Assembly: GCA_045430345.1 (NCBI GenBank)
Contig: JAILXT010000002.1
Coordinates: 496,001 to 560,000 of the forward strand
Origin: Agarilytica sp045430345
GTDB taxonomy: Bacteria > Pseudomonadota > Gammaproteobacteria > Pseudomonadales > Cellvibrionaceae
Length of the DNA: 64,000 nucleotides
Reading direction: 5' to 3'
The notes under the pieces were generated by a model, which was not told the DNA's origin, ran no database searches, and was given only the letters and a program-made list of their open reading frames with translations. Positions 1-8,381 of the stretch are shown here, one piece after another; the first letter of the stretch is position 1; each line of letters starts with the position of its first letter. The position numbers and the translations under genes were made by a program.

Positions 1-311
1 TGAAATGGTTTAACTAAATAGTCATCAGCACCCGCTTCGAGCCCATTGACTTTATCTTGCCAGTTGCCTCGGGCGGTGAGCACAAGTACGGGGTAGGTTT
101 TTCCGGCTGCACGCAACTCTTTGATAATGGTAATGCCGTCTTTATGGGGGAGGCCGATATCGATGACGGCCAAATCGTAATCGTATTCTAGCGCGTAGTA
201 GCTGCCATCTGTGCCGTCGGCTGCGCTGTCGACGACAAATTTTAAGTCGCTGAAATAATCGTTGAGCTGTTGGCGTACGGCGTCTTCGTCTTCAATTATA
301 AGTAGTTTCAT
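1..311 (-). CDS. Response regulator, PhoP/OmpR type (N-terminal part, cut by window edge)
   Basis: The reading frame begins at the ATG at 311 and runs off the left edge, so only about 103 residues are visible. It starts MKLLIIEDEDAVRQQL and contains the acidic pocket (EDED), the phospho-acceptor Asp in LAVIDIGLPHKDG, the LTARG switch Thr and the Lys of DDYLVKPF. These are the hallmarks of a receiver domain. The family's winged-helix DNA-binding half would lie outside the window. A PepSY-domain gene ends 6 bases upstream, so the two probably share a transcript. PhoP/QseB-like regulators are often encoded beside PepSY proteins and a sensor kinase; the kinase is not visible here. Confidence 0.9.
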   Translation of the reverse strand, partial: MKLLIIEDEDAVRQQLNDYFSDLKFVVDSAADGTDGSYYALEYDYDLAVIDIGLPHKDGITIIKELRAAGKTYPVLVLTARGNWQDKVNGLEAGADDYLVKPF

Positions 312-317
312 CGTATC

Positions 318-605
318 TTAATTGCCTTTGATTCGGACAATCTTTATTCGCCCTGAATCCAGTAGAAGCTTCACTTTGTAGTGGGTTTGCCCGTCTTTTT
401 TGTGTTCCTTTACGCTTAATACCTTGCCGCCATGCTTGGATTGAGCTTTGGCTGCGGCGCGGTTCTTACTGCTATTTTTCTGTTGTTCAACATCAAAAAA
501 TAGATCCGCAAAAGTATTACTGAAAGCGAGGCTGTTACTCATAGTGCCGAGGCCTAGTATGAATAGGGTGGCGCGGGTTATAAGGCGAACTCGGCGGGGA
601 AGCAT
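318..605 (-). CDS. Secreted PepSY-domain protein
   Basis: Small exported protein of about 95 residues. Residues 1-28 form a basic and hydrophobic signal peptide. A charged linker rich in Lys, Ala and Gln follows. The last 40 residues (GGKVLSVKEHKKDG... KVKLLLDSGRIKIVRI) have the beta-strand pattern of a PepSY domain, a fold thought to inhibit proteases or sense conditions in the periplasm. Two ATG codons sit in tandem at 608 and 605. The second has the better spacing to a TAGG motif and is used here. The gene lies directly upstream of the response regulator and may tune the partner sensor kinase. Confidence 0.65.
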   Translation of the reverse strand: MLPRRVRLITRATLFILGLGTMSNSLAFSNTFADLFFDVEQQKNSSKNRAAAKAQSKHGGKVLSVKEHKKDGQTHYKVKLLLDSGRIKIVRIKGN

Positions 606-707
606 CATGACCTACAAGGCTCGTGTTGTGTTTGAAGATGGGTGTATTCTACGCGATCTTTCGTGAATCGCTAAGCGCGACGTTGGCCGCGCCTCATCAA
701 GATTTGT

Positions 708-1289
708 TTAGTGTTCGATGACGGGGCTGATGGCGACGTTGACCCGAATACGCTTTCCAGGGTGTTTTTTCATAAAGGTTTGATAAAACTCCCCTCTGTA
801 TTGATAGGTGACGTCGTAACCTATGATGCGCTCTTCATATTGTGACTGGTATTCCACCTCACAGCGCTGTATATCCTCGTAAGTGCGTCCCTGTTGGCTG
901 CGATGTTGCTTGGAGACATCTTTTCCGATGGAGGCCCCGAGTACCGTGCCAACGACGGCGCCAAGTTTTTGGTTGCTTCTTCCGTGCCCCACCGAGTGCC
1001 CAATTGCGCCGCCAATAAGGCCGCCTAGGAGAGCGCCAGTGCGAGAGGGGCGCTTGTGTCGCTCGTGGACGACGGTTTCGGTCCAGCATTTTTCTTCAGG
1101 AATGCGGTGTTCGAAGGTTTTGTATTGTGCCTTCGCCTGCTTTACTTTAGCGAAATCCGTAAATTGGTGATTATCACGATAATGCGTACTTTTGCCGTGT
1201 GCGTGGTCGCCGGCATATGCCATTTGTCCAATCATTAGAACGCAAATCAGTAGTGATGTCTGGGGGATACTTGGTCTTAAAAGGTGCAT
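708..1289 (-). CDS. Glycine-zipper 2TM domain protein
   Basis: About 193 residues. Residues 1-26 (MHLLRPSIPQTSLLICVLMI...AYA) are a signal peptide. The middle carries a glycine zipper (GALLGGLIGGAIGHSVGHG ... LGAVVGTVLGASIGKDVS), the membrane-inserting motif of the Rickettsia 17-kDa antigen/YmgG-like family found in outer-membrane or periplasmic proteins. The C-terminal 70 residues look like a small beta domain (CEVEYQSQYEERIIGYDVTYQYRGE). The frame stays open to 1373, but the ATG at 1289 is preceded by GAGG at good spacing and begins the signal peptide, so it was chosen. The exact role is unknown; the family is linked to envelope stability. Confidence 0.75.
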   Translation of the reverse strand: MHLLRPSIPQTSLLICVLMIGQMAYAGDHAHGKSTHYRDNHQFTDFAKVKQAKAQYKTFEHRIPEEKCWTETVVHERHKRPSRTGALLGGLIGGAIGHSVGHGRSNQKLGAVVGTVLGASIGKDVSKQHRSQQGRTYEDIQRCEVEYQSQYEERIIGYDVTYQYRGEFYQTFMKKHPGKRIRVNVAISPVIEH

Positions 1290-1902
1290 TTGTTTAGGCC
1301 TCGGATCGTCGTTGTTGCAGAAATAATACGGTGCGCAATATGAACCCTTGCTGAACTGGTCATAGATCGGCATGTATATCGAATCGATCTATTTTGAATG
1401 CAGGGCGAGGTGGTGAGCGCTATCGTGCATTGAGTGGCGCGCTAGAAAGCATTTTTGTCTGTGTTTCATCGGGCAGCTGTAGGTGAGTGTTAGGCGCTTG
1501 CCGCGTTACCCAAATTTGATCCGTGGCAGTGGATAATGTGGGGTTAAACGTCAATACTGTGGTTGACTGGCGGTAGATGTTTCCGCTACCTTGCTTTTTT
1601 AGGATAGGTTGTGTGCCTATTCGCAAAAAAAATAAAAATGACTGGTATGATATTGGCCCTCCCTAATAATGGGGCATTTGCTTTAGCTAACTTAGGTCTG
1701 TTTCCTGCGGTATCTTGATGCTCTTCTTAACATCTCAAAGTTAGGCGCTTTGGTGATTTCAATGATCAATGTTAATGGTGTTTGATCGAGGGTAAATAAC
1801 GGGGGCGTTTGCGGACTTTCTGAACGATGGTCCGTGTCGAAGTGAATATTGAGTGGTCGCGGTGAAAGCGTGTCATAACCATTTTAGGTCTCTGTGTTTT
1901 AG
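1290..1902. other. Gene-free stretch between divergent genes, possible promoter
   Basis: No convincing gene was found. A 68-codon minus-strand frame at 1420-1626 has no recognisable domain or ribosome site and is not called. On the plus strand, 1643-1651 reads TGGTATGAT, an extended -10 element with a TATGAT hexamer. It could serve the downstream three-gene cassette through a leader of about 250 bases. No good -35 hexamer accompanies it. Confidence 0.3.
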
Positions 1903-2694
1903 GTGTACGTAATGAAACCCGTATTATTTTTGATTCCGTTTATTGTTCTAATTAACGGATGTGCCTTTTCTAAAAATCCTCACCTGTTAAGTAATTCGAA
2001 GACAAGTACGGACGCGCTTATTCAAGAGCAGATGGCGCTCATCGATACACAGTCTCAGCGGCTTGATGCGATTGCGGGTGCTCACGATACCCTGCTTGAA
2101 CAACTCAGTATTATGCAGACTCAGATTTCTGCGATTAACCGAAAAGTTACACCGGGTGCTGGCGGCTTAAATAAAAGTGCTCGCAGTAGTAAATCTTCAG
2201 TACGTAGTTCATCTCAATTGACGCCTAAGGGCGATGTGTCCAGTGTGCTCGGTATGGCTATCTTGGGGCGTGTTGAATTTGCCTGGTTGGATGGTGTGGG
2301 TCAGTATCTAAAAGCAAGGATTGATACCGGTGCAAAATCTTCCTCGTTAAATGCCACCAACATTCAACGCTTTGAGCGTAACGGCGAGCGCTGGGTACGT
2401 TTTGATGTGGCGTTGGGCGAAGAGCGATCTGTCACCCTTGAAGCGCCGCTCCACCGTCATGTACGTATTCGCCAGGCCTCAGTGAGTGAGCTCGAGCGTC
2501 GTCCCGTGGTGAAGTTGCCCATACGCATGGGCGAAATATATGAAGAAACCGAATTCAGCTTGTCCGATCGTAATGAAATGTTGTATCCAATATTGTTAGG
2601 TCGAAGTTTTCTGCGGGATATTGCCGTCGTAGATGTGGCGAAAAAATTTACCCGTTCTCGCGACCCTAAATTGGCCGCTCAAGTGAGCCCTTAG
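1903..2694 (+). CDS. Retropepsin-like 'ATP-dependent zinc protease' family lipoprotein
   Basis: 263 residues. The N-terminus has a lipobox-like signal (IVLINGCAFSK, Cys about residue 20), so the protein is probably anchored in the periplasm. A coiled-coil-like stretch (about 40-80) and a Ser-rich linker lead to a C-terminal domain of the RimK-associated retropepsin-like family (Pfam Zn_protease). It carries the aspartic-protease motif IDTGAKSSSLNA (about residues 141-152) and the later LLGRSFL segment. The family name mentions zinc and ATP, but the DTGA motif points to a pepsin-like Asp active site. The next gene's GTG overlaps this stop codon by one base, so the two are translationally coupled. 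The trio with 2694 and 4243 matches a conserved proteobacterial cassette with proposed roles in peptide or amide modification and osmotic response. Confidence 0.8.
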   Translation: MYVMKPVLFLIPFIVLINGCAFSKNPHLLSNSKTSTDALIQEQMALIDTQSQRLDAIAGAHDTLLEQLSIMQTQISAINRKVTPGAGGLNKSARSSKSSVRSSSQLTPKGDVSSVLGMAILGRVEFAWLDGVGQYLKARIDTGAKSSSLNATNIQRFERNGERWVRFDVALGEERSVTLEAPLHRHVRIRQASVSELERRPVVKLPIRMGEIYEETEFSLSDRNEMLYPILLGRSFLRDIAVVDVAKKFTRSRDPKLAAQVSP

Positions 2695-4214
2695 TGAATA
2701 GTTCTCGTCAGCCTTTCTATTTCGTTGTTCTCTTTCTGGTATTTGTCGGTTTTCTTTTAAGTTACTACCGGCATACCACCTTTGATGTGCCTTGGTTGCC
2801 GGGTGAAAAACAGCGCATTTGGTCGATCGAATCGAAAATACAATTTGATGCGCAAGACGCTCCGGTAAAAGTTGCGCTGGCGGTACCAGACACTCAGCAG
2901 GGTTTTACAAAAGTTGCGGAACATACGGCCAGTGCGGGTTACGGTCTCAGTTATTTAGAGGATGGCGATGGTCGCCGGGTTCAGTGGACCATTCGTAACG
3001 CTGACGGCCCGCAGATTTTATATTACCGTGTGGATATGCAGGTGGATAGCGGCCAGGGGCAAGATAAAACCTTCGTTGTTCCTGCGATTCCGAAGATTAA
3101 TTTAGATGACGGTCCTTATGCGACCTCTGCAAAAGTATTATTAGAGCAAGCGCTTAAACGTTCCGCTGACCCTTACAGTTTGGCGGTAGAGCTTATGCGT
3201 GAGTTCTCCACGCAAACACAAAGCGCCACATTTTTATCTCAACGACGGCCAGAAATAGATTGGTTGGTTTTGCTACTTCAAAAAGCCGACGTACCTGCAC
3301 GAAAAGTTCTGGGTTTGAATCTGGAGGATGGCCGTCGGCGCCAGCAGCTTCAGAATTATTTGCAGGTATTTGATGATGGCGGTGTAGGGTATAAAGTTTT
3401 CGATCCGAGTACCGGAAGGCAAAAACGCCCCGATACCTTTTTACTGTGGGAATATAATTCGCTGCCGTTGATGGATTTAATCGGAGGCGAAAGTTCGCGG
3501 GTTAATTTTTCCATGATTAAGCAAGAGGTGCCCCTTAGTTCGGCCCGTGCGCAACAAGTAGCGCCCGATTCTTCATTGCTTGATTTTTCCATCCATAGTC
3601 TCCCATTAGAAGAGCAAGCGCTGTTTAAAGGTATCTTACTGATTCCGGTGGGTGTTTTAGTGGTGGTGTTTTTGCGGGTATTTGTCGGCCTGCGGACCTC
3701 GGGTACTTTTATGCCTGTCCTGATTGCTATGTCGTTTATTCAAACGAGCTTGGTGACGGGGGTGGTCGGGTTTATTTTGATTGTGGGGACGGGCCTGGTT
3801 GTTCGAAGTTATCTGTCCCAGTTAAATCTGCTGCTGGTCGCACGGATAGCGGCGGTGATTATTTTTGTCATTATCTTAATTGCGGGCTTCTCGGTGGTCG
3901 CATATCAAATGGGTTTAAGTGAAGGGCTTAAAATTACCTTTTTCCCCATGGTGATTTTAAGTTGGACGATCGAACGAATGTCCATTTTGTGGGAAGAGGA
4001 AGGCCCACAAGAAGTACTTGTTCAAGCGGGTGGATCCTTAATTGTGGCGTTGGTTACTTACATGTTATTAACCAATGAACTCGTTCGTCATCTCACCTTC
4101 AACTTCCTCGGACTTCAAATGGTGTTTATGGCGTTGGTGTTGCTCCTCGGAAATTACACTGGGTACCGTTTGTTAGAGTTTCGACGCTTTCGCCCTTTTA
4201 GTGCGGGAACCTAG
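2694..4214 (+). CDS. Inactive transglutaminase fused to seven transmembrane helices
   Basis: 506 residues. One membrane segment (about 7-24) is followed by a large soluble part and then, from about residue 315, a block of roughly seven hydrophobic helices. The soluble part includes a transglutaminase-like core (about 150-260: DWLVLLLQKADVPARKVLGL and VFDPSTGRQ). In active transglutaminases this core carries a nucleophilic Cys. Here the protein contains no cysteine at all, so transglutaminase chemistry is impossible. This fits the Pfam description of an inactive transglutaminase fused to 7 TM helices. The start is GTG, overlapping the previous stop. It probably works as a membrane scaffold or sensor with the neighbouring protease-like and ATP-grasp proteins. 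Confidence 0.8.
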   Translation: MNSSRQPFYFVVLFLVFVGFLLSYYRHTTFDVPWLPGEKQRIWSIESKIQFDAQDAPVKVALAVPDTQQGFTKVAEHTASAGYGLSYLEDGDGRRVQWTIRNADGPQILYYRVDMQVDSGQGQDKTFVVPAIPKINLDDGPYATSAKVLLEQALKRSADPYSLAVELMREFSTQTQSATFLSQRRPEIDWLVLLLQKADVPARKVLGLNLEDGRRRQQLQNYLQVFDDGGVGYKVFDPSTGRQKRPDTFLLWEYNSLPLMDLIGGESSRVNFSMIKQEVPLSSARAQQVAPDSSLLDFSIHSLPLEEQALFKGILLIPVGVLVVVFLRVFVGLRTSGTFMPVLIAMSFIQTSLVTGVVGFILIVGTGLVVRSYLSQLNLLLVARIAAVIIFVIILIAGFSVVAYQMGLSEGLKITFFPMVILSWTIERMSILWEEEGPQEVLVQAGGSLIVALVTYMLLTNELVRHLTFNFLGLQMVFMALVLLLGNYTGYRLLEFRRFRPFSAGT

Positions 4215-4242
4215 CGAATGTATATGAGAGTCGCGCGCGCGT

Positions 4243-5190
4243 ATGTTTCGCCGTTATAAAGATCTCGCCAGCCAAGGCGTAATGGGCATGAATCGGCGCA
4301 ATGTCTCCTACATTGGGCAATACAACCCGCGTTCCCTATTTCCTTTGGTGGACGACAAGTTAAAAACTAAATGTTTGGCGATTGAGCATGAGGTGACGGT
4401 GCCTTGCTTAATTGGAGTCGTCAGCCATCAGTATGAAGTGCGTAATATTGACCAGATAGTTGCGGGGCACCGCGCTTTTTGTATCAAGCCTGCCAAAGGT
4501 TCCGGCGGCAAGGGGATCTTGGTTATCACTAAAGTCGAGGACGGGCTTTTTTACCGTACTAACGGCCAGACGATGACCTTGCCCGAATTGCAGCGGCATG
4601 CTTCTAATATTCTGGCGGGTTTGTTTTCGCTCGGTGGCGCGACAGACGCGGCGATGATAGAGGATTGCATCGAGGTTGAGGATGCCTTAGCGAATTTTTC
4701 ATATGAAGGCGTTCCGGATATACGGGTGATCGTATTCAAAGGTATTCCGGTGATGGCGATGATGCGTCTTTCTTGCTCGGACTCTCACGGAAAAGCCAAC
4801 CTTCACCAGGGCGCGATAGGGGTGGGTTTATGTCTAGAGACAGGGCGAGCGGTGAACGCAGTCAAGGATGATGCCATCATCCATTTTCACCCTGATACGA
4901 AGCAGGACTTGCGCGAGTTACGGCTCCCTAAGTGGGATCGCTTATTGGCATTGGCCTGTGCCTGCTCTGATATGACGGGCTTGGGGTATCTGGGGGTAGA
5001 CTTAGTGATAGATAAAAACTTGGGGCCTATGCTGCTGGAGCTGAACGCACGGCCTGGTTTGTCCATTCAGATTGCCAATAATCAAGGCCTATTACCTCGA
5101 TTACGAAAAATTGAATCCATTAGCCATCCCGAGCGCTGGGGGGCTGAGCAGAAGCTTGCCTTCGCTCAAGAGCACTTTTCAGCGGCGTAG
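4243..5190 (+). CDS. Alpha-L-glutamate ligase-like ATP-grasp protein
   Basis: 315 residues. ATP-grasp signatures are visible: the Gly-rich loop FCIKPAKGSGGKGILVI (about 87-103), the acidic stretch DIRVIVFKGIPVMAMMRL, and the magnesium-binding end GYLGVDLVIDKNLGPMLLELNARPGLSIQIAN (about 247-278). It resembles the RimK-like/sugar-transferase-associated ATP-grasp group, which forms amide bonds between carboxylates and amines. The substrate cannot be told from sequence. It closes the cassette begun at 1903, with a 28-base gap to the membrane gene. No signal peptide is seen, so the enzyme should face the cytoplasm. Confidence 0.8.
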   Translation: MFRRYKDLASQGVMGMNRRNVSYIGQYNPRSLFPLVDDKLKTKCLAIEHEVTVPCLIGVVSHQYEVRNIDQIVAGHRAFCIKPAKGSGGKGILVITKVEDGLFYRTNGQTMTLPELQRHASNILAGLFSLGGATDAAMIEDCIEVEDALANFSYEGVPDIRVIVFKGIPVMAMMRLSCSDSHGKANLHQGAIGVGLCLETGRAVNAVKDDAIIHFHPDTKQDLRELRLPKWDRLLALACACSDMTGLGYLGVDLVIDKNLGPMLLELNARPGLSIQIANNQGLLPRLRKIESISHPERWGAEQKLAFAQEHFSAA

Positions 5191-5233
5191 TGCCAACCTT
5201 TTTTCCTCGTGAAACTAAAAGTGGTCAAGCGTG

Positions 5234-5239
5234 TATAAT
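5234..5239 (+). promoter_or_regulatory. Probable -10 element of the proA promoter
   Basis: A perfect TATAAT hexamer lies 83 bases upstream of the proA start, in the gap after the ATP-grasp gene. The -35 region 17 bases upstream is poor (GAAACT), so the promoter may be weak or need an activator. It would start the proA-nadD-rsfS-rlmH series. Confidence 0.4.
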
Positions 5240-5321
5240 AGCCTGCTGGCTTAACTGCGCATGGCGCTCAATATTTAGCTAGAAACGCATCCCCATTTAT
5301 TAAATACGAATACATAGCCAC

Positions 5322-6575
5322 ATGAACGTAAAAGATTATATGCAAACCCTTGGGCAGCGCGCGCGTTCTGCCTCAAGAAAAATAATGTCTGCCGATGCCA
5401 GCGTAAAAAATGCGGCACTATCGGAAATTGCTGATGCGCTTATGGAAGCCAAGCAAGCGATCACTGAGGCAAACCAGGCTGACCTTGAGAAGGGAAAAAG
5501 TAACGGTTTAGATGCCGCATTGCTCGACCGGCTTGAACTTACGCCGCCAAGATTCAACGGCATGATAGAGGGATTGCGCCAGGTGGCAGCGTTACCTGAT
5601 CCATGTGGTGAAATTACAGATTTGAAATACCGCCCCTCAGGGATTCAGGTGGGTAAGATGCGTGCGCCTTTGGGCGTGATCGGCATAATTTATGAGTCGC
5701 GTCCTAACGTGACGATTGATGCGGCGAGCCTTTGTCTGAAATCGGGCAATGCGACAATTCTACGCGGCGGTAGCGAAGCAATAGCGTCCAATCAGGCAAT
5801 TGCCAAGTGTATACGCCAGGGGCTTGAAAAGGCGGGTTTACCTGCAGATGCTGTGCAGGTCGTGGAGACAACAGATCGTGAAGCGGTGGGCGAATTGATC
5901 ACGATGCCCGAGTTCGTGGATGTGATTGTGCCACGTGGTGGGAAGGGCTTGATTGAGCGTATTAGCAATGACGCGAAGGTCAGCGTTATTAAGCATTTGG
6001 ATGGCATTTGTCATGTGTACATCGATGGGCAAGCCGACCTCGACAAGGCTTTTGATATTGCCTTGAATAGCAAGACCCATCGTTATGGTGTGTGCAACGC
6101 AATGGAGACCTTGTTGGTAGCGGACTCTGTTGCGGCGGCAATTTTGCCTCGCTTGGCGGATGCATATGCCGAGAAAAAAGTAGAGTTGCGTGGGTGTGAG
6201 AAAACACGTGCCTTGATCGAGGCAAATATCGCCACAGACGATGATTGGGCAACCGAGTATTTGGCACCTGTGTTGGCGATCAAAGTCGTCTCTGATGTGG
6301 ATGAGGCGATGGATCACATCGACATGTATAGCTCTAAACATACGGAAGTGATCGTGACGGAGAACTACAGCTTAGCGCGCCGCTTCCTAAATGAAGTGGA
6401 TTCCAGTTCCGTGATGGTGAACGCTTCCACGCGTTTTGCTGATGGTTTTCAATACGGCTTGGGTGCAGAGATTGGCATATCAACAGATAAGATCCATGCG
6501 CGTGGCCCTGTCGGTTTGGAGGGTTTGACCTCACAAAAATGGGTTGTGTTGGGCGACGGGCAGATACTCGGTTGA
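5322..6575 (+). CDS. proA: Gamma-glutamyl phosphate reductase
   Basis: 417 residues, the usual length. It reduces gamma-glutamyl phosphate to glutamate-5-semialdehyde with NADPH, the second step of proline synthesis in the cytoplasm. Diagnostic segments include GVIGIIYESRPNVTIDAASL (about 117-136), the cofactor-site residues LRGGSEA, the catalytic Cys in THRYGVCNAMETLL (about 258), and the ending VNASTRFADGFQYGLGAEIG with GPVGLEGLTSQKW. The partner kinase gene proB is not in the window; in many pseudomonad relatives proA likewise stands beside nadD. nadD begins 12 bases after the stop. Confidence 0.98.
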   Translation: MNVKDYMQTLGQRARSASRKIMSADASVKNAALSEIADALMEAKQAITEANQADLEKGKSNGLDAALLDRLELTPPRFNGMIEGLRQVAALPDPCGEITDLKYRPSGIQVGKMRAPLGVIGIIYESRPNVTIDAASLCLKSGNATILRGGSEAIASNQAIAKCIRQGLEKAGLPADAVQVVETTDREAVGELITMPEFVDVIVPRGGKGLIERISNDAKVSVIKHLDGICHVYIDGQADLDKAFDIALNSKTHRYGVCNAMETLLVADSVAAAILPRLADAYAEKKVELRGCEKTRALIEANIATDDDWATEYLAPVLAIKVVSDVDEAMDHIDMYSSKHTEVIVTENYSLARRFLNEVDSSSVMVNASTRFADGFQYGLGAEIGISTDKIHARGPVGLEGLTSQKWVVLGDGQILG

Positions 6576-6586
6576 TCAAGTTCCCC

Positions 6587-7243
6587 ATGGTGGTGCTTTA
6601 CGGGGGCAGTTTTGACCCCGTGCACCTCGGGCATGAGCATATTGTTCGGGCGGTAAGCGAGCAGCTCATACCACAGAAAATTCACATTATTCCCTGTCAT
6701 GTCCCGCCTCATAAAACGCGCTTGCACGTTGATAATCATCACCGTTTGGGGATGTTGCATAAAGCATTTGATGAGACATCGACGAATCTTTTTATCGACA
6801 CAGGGGAAATGGCGAGTCAGTCCGTTTCATACACCGTGGATACGGTAACAAGGCTGCGGCACGAACTCGGCGAAGAGGTGAGTTTGAGCTTTGTTATCGG
6901 GGAAGATTCATGGCTCAACTTCTCTCGCTGGTATCGTTGGCGAGACATCTTGAATACCGTGAATCTCGTGGTGGTTACACGCCGAGGGGATTGGCAAGCG
7001 AAGATCGATGATGACGATGGTAAAGCGCTAAGGGAATATCGCGATGCCCATGAAGTGCCGCTGGCCACTTTGGATGTTTACGCAAAAGGAAAAATTGCAA
7101 AATTGCCGATGATGGCAATCGATATTGCCTCAAATACGATTCGAGATCGTATTGCTAAGGGCTTGAATATCGACGAGATGGTATCGCCTTCTGTGGCCAG
7201 CTATATTCAAGAATATGATTTGTATCGTCAGGATTTAGCATAG
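6587..7243 (+). CDS. nadD: Nicotinate-nucleotide adenylyltransferase
   Basis: About 218 residues from the ATG at 6587. It converts nicotinate mononucleotide and ATP to deamido-NAD. The nucleotidyltransferase motif appears immediately (VVLYGGSFDPVHLGHEHI), with the catalytic HxGH and, near the end, ASNTIRDRIAKG, the variant of the family's ISSTxxR motif. The frame is open upstream into proA, but a homologous N-terminus begins only at MVVLYGGSFDP. A TTG at 6572 in the same frame is an alternative start. rsfS follows. Confidence 0.96.
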   Translation: MVVLYGGSFDPVHLGHEHIVRAVSEQLIPQKIHIIPCHVPPHKTRLHVDNHHRLGMLHKAFDETSTNLFIDTGEMASQSVSYTVDTVTRLRHELGEEVSLSFVIGEDSWLNFSRWYRWRDILNTVNLVVVTRRGDWQAKIDDDDGKALREYRDAHEVPLATLDVYAKGKIAKLPMMAIDIASNTIRDRIAKGLNIDEMVSPSVASYIQEYDLYRQDLA

Positions 7244-7339
7244 GGCTATTCTGGTTCTTCCCGGGTTTTTCGTTGGGGGTGTTTCTCCAGCGGTATATTA
7301 TTAATTACATCAGTAAAAACGAGTATTAACGAGACATAC

Positions 7340-7690
7340 ATGGCTGAAACAACGAACGAAATAGTAAAAACGGCATTAGACGATTTAAAAGGACAAGACG
7401 TCACGATATTGGATGTGACCTCGCTTAGCGATGTGATGGACTCCCTCATCATCGCGACGGGAACCTCCAATCGACATGTGAAATCCTTGGCGGAAAACGT
7501 CATCGTGGAAGGTAAAAAGCAGGGTCTTAAACCTATCGGTATCGAAGGCATGGACGGCGGCGAGTGGGTGTTGGTTGATTACGGAGATACCGTGGTGCAT
7601 GTAATGCAGCAAACTACTCGGGATTTTTATGAGTTGGAAAAACTGTGGTCTATGGAGCCTTCGAGCCGCAAAAGTACCCCAGAAGATTAA
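7340..7690 (+). CDS. rsfS: Ribosome silencing factor
   Basis: 116 residues, family length. RsfS binds ribosomal protein uL14 and blocks joining of the ribosomal subunits when nutrients are low. The characteristic core is present: LDVTSLSDVMDSLIIATGTS near residues 24-43, then NRHVKSLAENV, the GMDGGEWVLVDYGD loop and VHVMQQTTRDFYELEKLW. It stands between nadD and rlmH, the standard arrangement. The start ATG lies in a 97-base gap after nadD. Confidence 0.97.
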   Translation: MAETTNEIVKTALDDLKGQDVTILDVTSLSDVMDSLIIATGTSNRHVKSLAENVIVEGKKQGLKPIGIEGMDGGEWVLVDYGDTVVHVMQQTTRDFYELEKLWSMEPSSRKSTPED

Positions 7691-7732
7691 TTAGCGTAAC
7701 AGGCGCTAGCATTACGCGTTTTTGGAGTTGCA

Positions 7733-8200
7733 GTGAAGATATCGTTGATAAGTGTCGGCGGCAAAATGCCAAGCTGGGTGAGCGAAGGTTATCAAGAATA
7801 CGCTAAGCGCCTGCCCAGAGAATTGAGTCCTCAGCTTATCGATTTACCTTTAGCGAACCGCAACAAAAATTCCAATATCGAAAAGCTTAAGTTAGAAGAG
7901 GGGAAGCAGATCCTCGCTGCTTTGCCCAAGGGTGTGAGAATGATCGCACTTGATGTAAAAGGGAAGTCGTTATCAACGGAAGGACTGACCGAAAAGCTGA
8001 AAGATTGGCAGATGAACGGTCAGGACGTGAGTATTGTCATTGGTGGCCCCGACGGCTTATCGAACGCGTGTTTGCAGAAGGCCCACGAGCGTTGGTCGCT
8101 TTCTGCTCTGACCTTGCCCCATCCTCTCGTGCGTGTGGTATTGATCGAGCAGTTATACCGCGCATGGAGTATTACCCAAAATCACCCATACCATAAATAA
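7733..8200 (+). CDS. rlmH: 23S rRNA pseudouridine-1915 N3-methyltransferase
   Basis: 155 residues, the usual size of this SPOUT methyltransferase. It methylates pseudouridine 1915 in helix 69 of 23S rRNA using S-adenosylmethionine. The trefoil-knot SAM site appears as VSIVIGGPDGLS (about 100-111), and the C-terminus ends ALTLPHPLVRVVLIEQLYRAWSITQNHPYHK, typical down to the last residues. The start codon is GTG at 7733, preceded by GGAG. rsfS ends 42 bases upstream. A gap of 181 bases follows before mrdA. Confidence 0.97.
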   Translation: MKISLISVGGKMPSWVSEGYQEYAKRLPRELSPQLIDLPLANRNKNSNIEKLKLEEGKQILAALPKGVRMIALDVKGKSLSTEGLTEKLKDWQMNGQDVSIVIGGPDGLSNACLQKAHERWSLSALTLPHPLVRVVLIEQLYRAWSITQNHPYHK

Positions 8201-8381
8201 GGGCGCCTCCTCAGCGAAAAGTGAGTCTCGGTGCTTCCTTGTCGAATGAATAATGCTAAGGTGGGCGCCAGTAGGTTAATGTCGAACTTACATGAACGAT
8301 CTATCATAAGAACAGTGCGGGATTGAGGGCTTTTGCCGGCATCACGCAACACCATTCGATAAAACGACACTAATTTTTGAT

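Noticed and set aside
448..666. 72-codon plus-strand frame opposite the PepSY gene
   Set aside because: It is antisense to a gene with a good signal peptide and domain, and its own sequence is low in plausible structure.
1420..1626. 68-codon minus-strand open frame
   Set aside because: No ribosome site, no recognisable domain and amino-acid content unlike a real protein; it lies in a divergent promoter gap.
5838..6341. 167-codon minus-strand frame inside proA
   Set aside because: A shadow of the proA codons; the plus strand encodes a complete, conserved enzyme.
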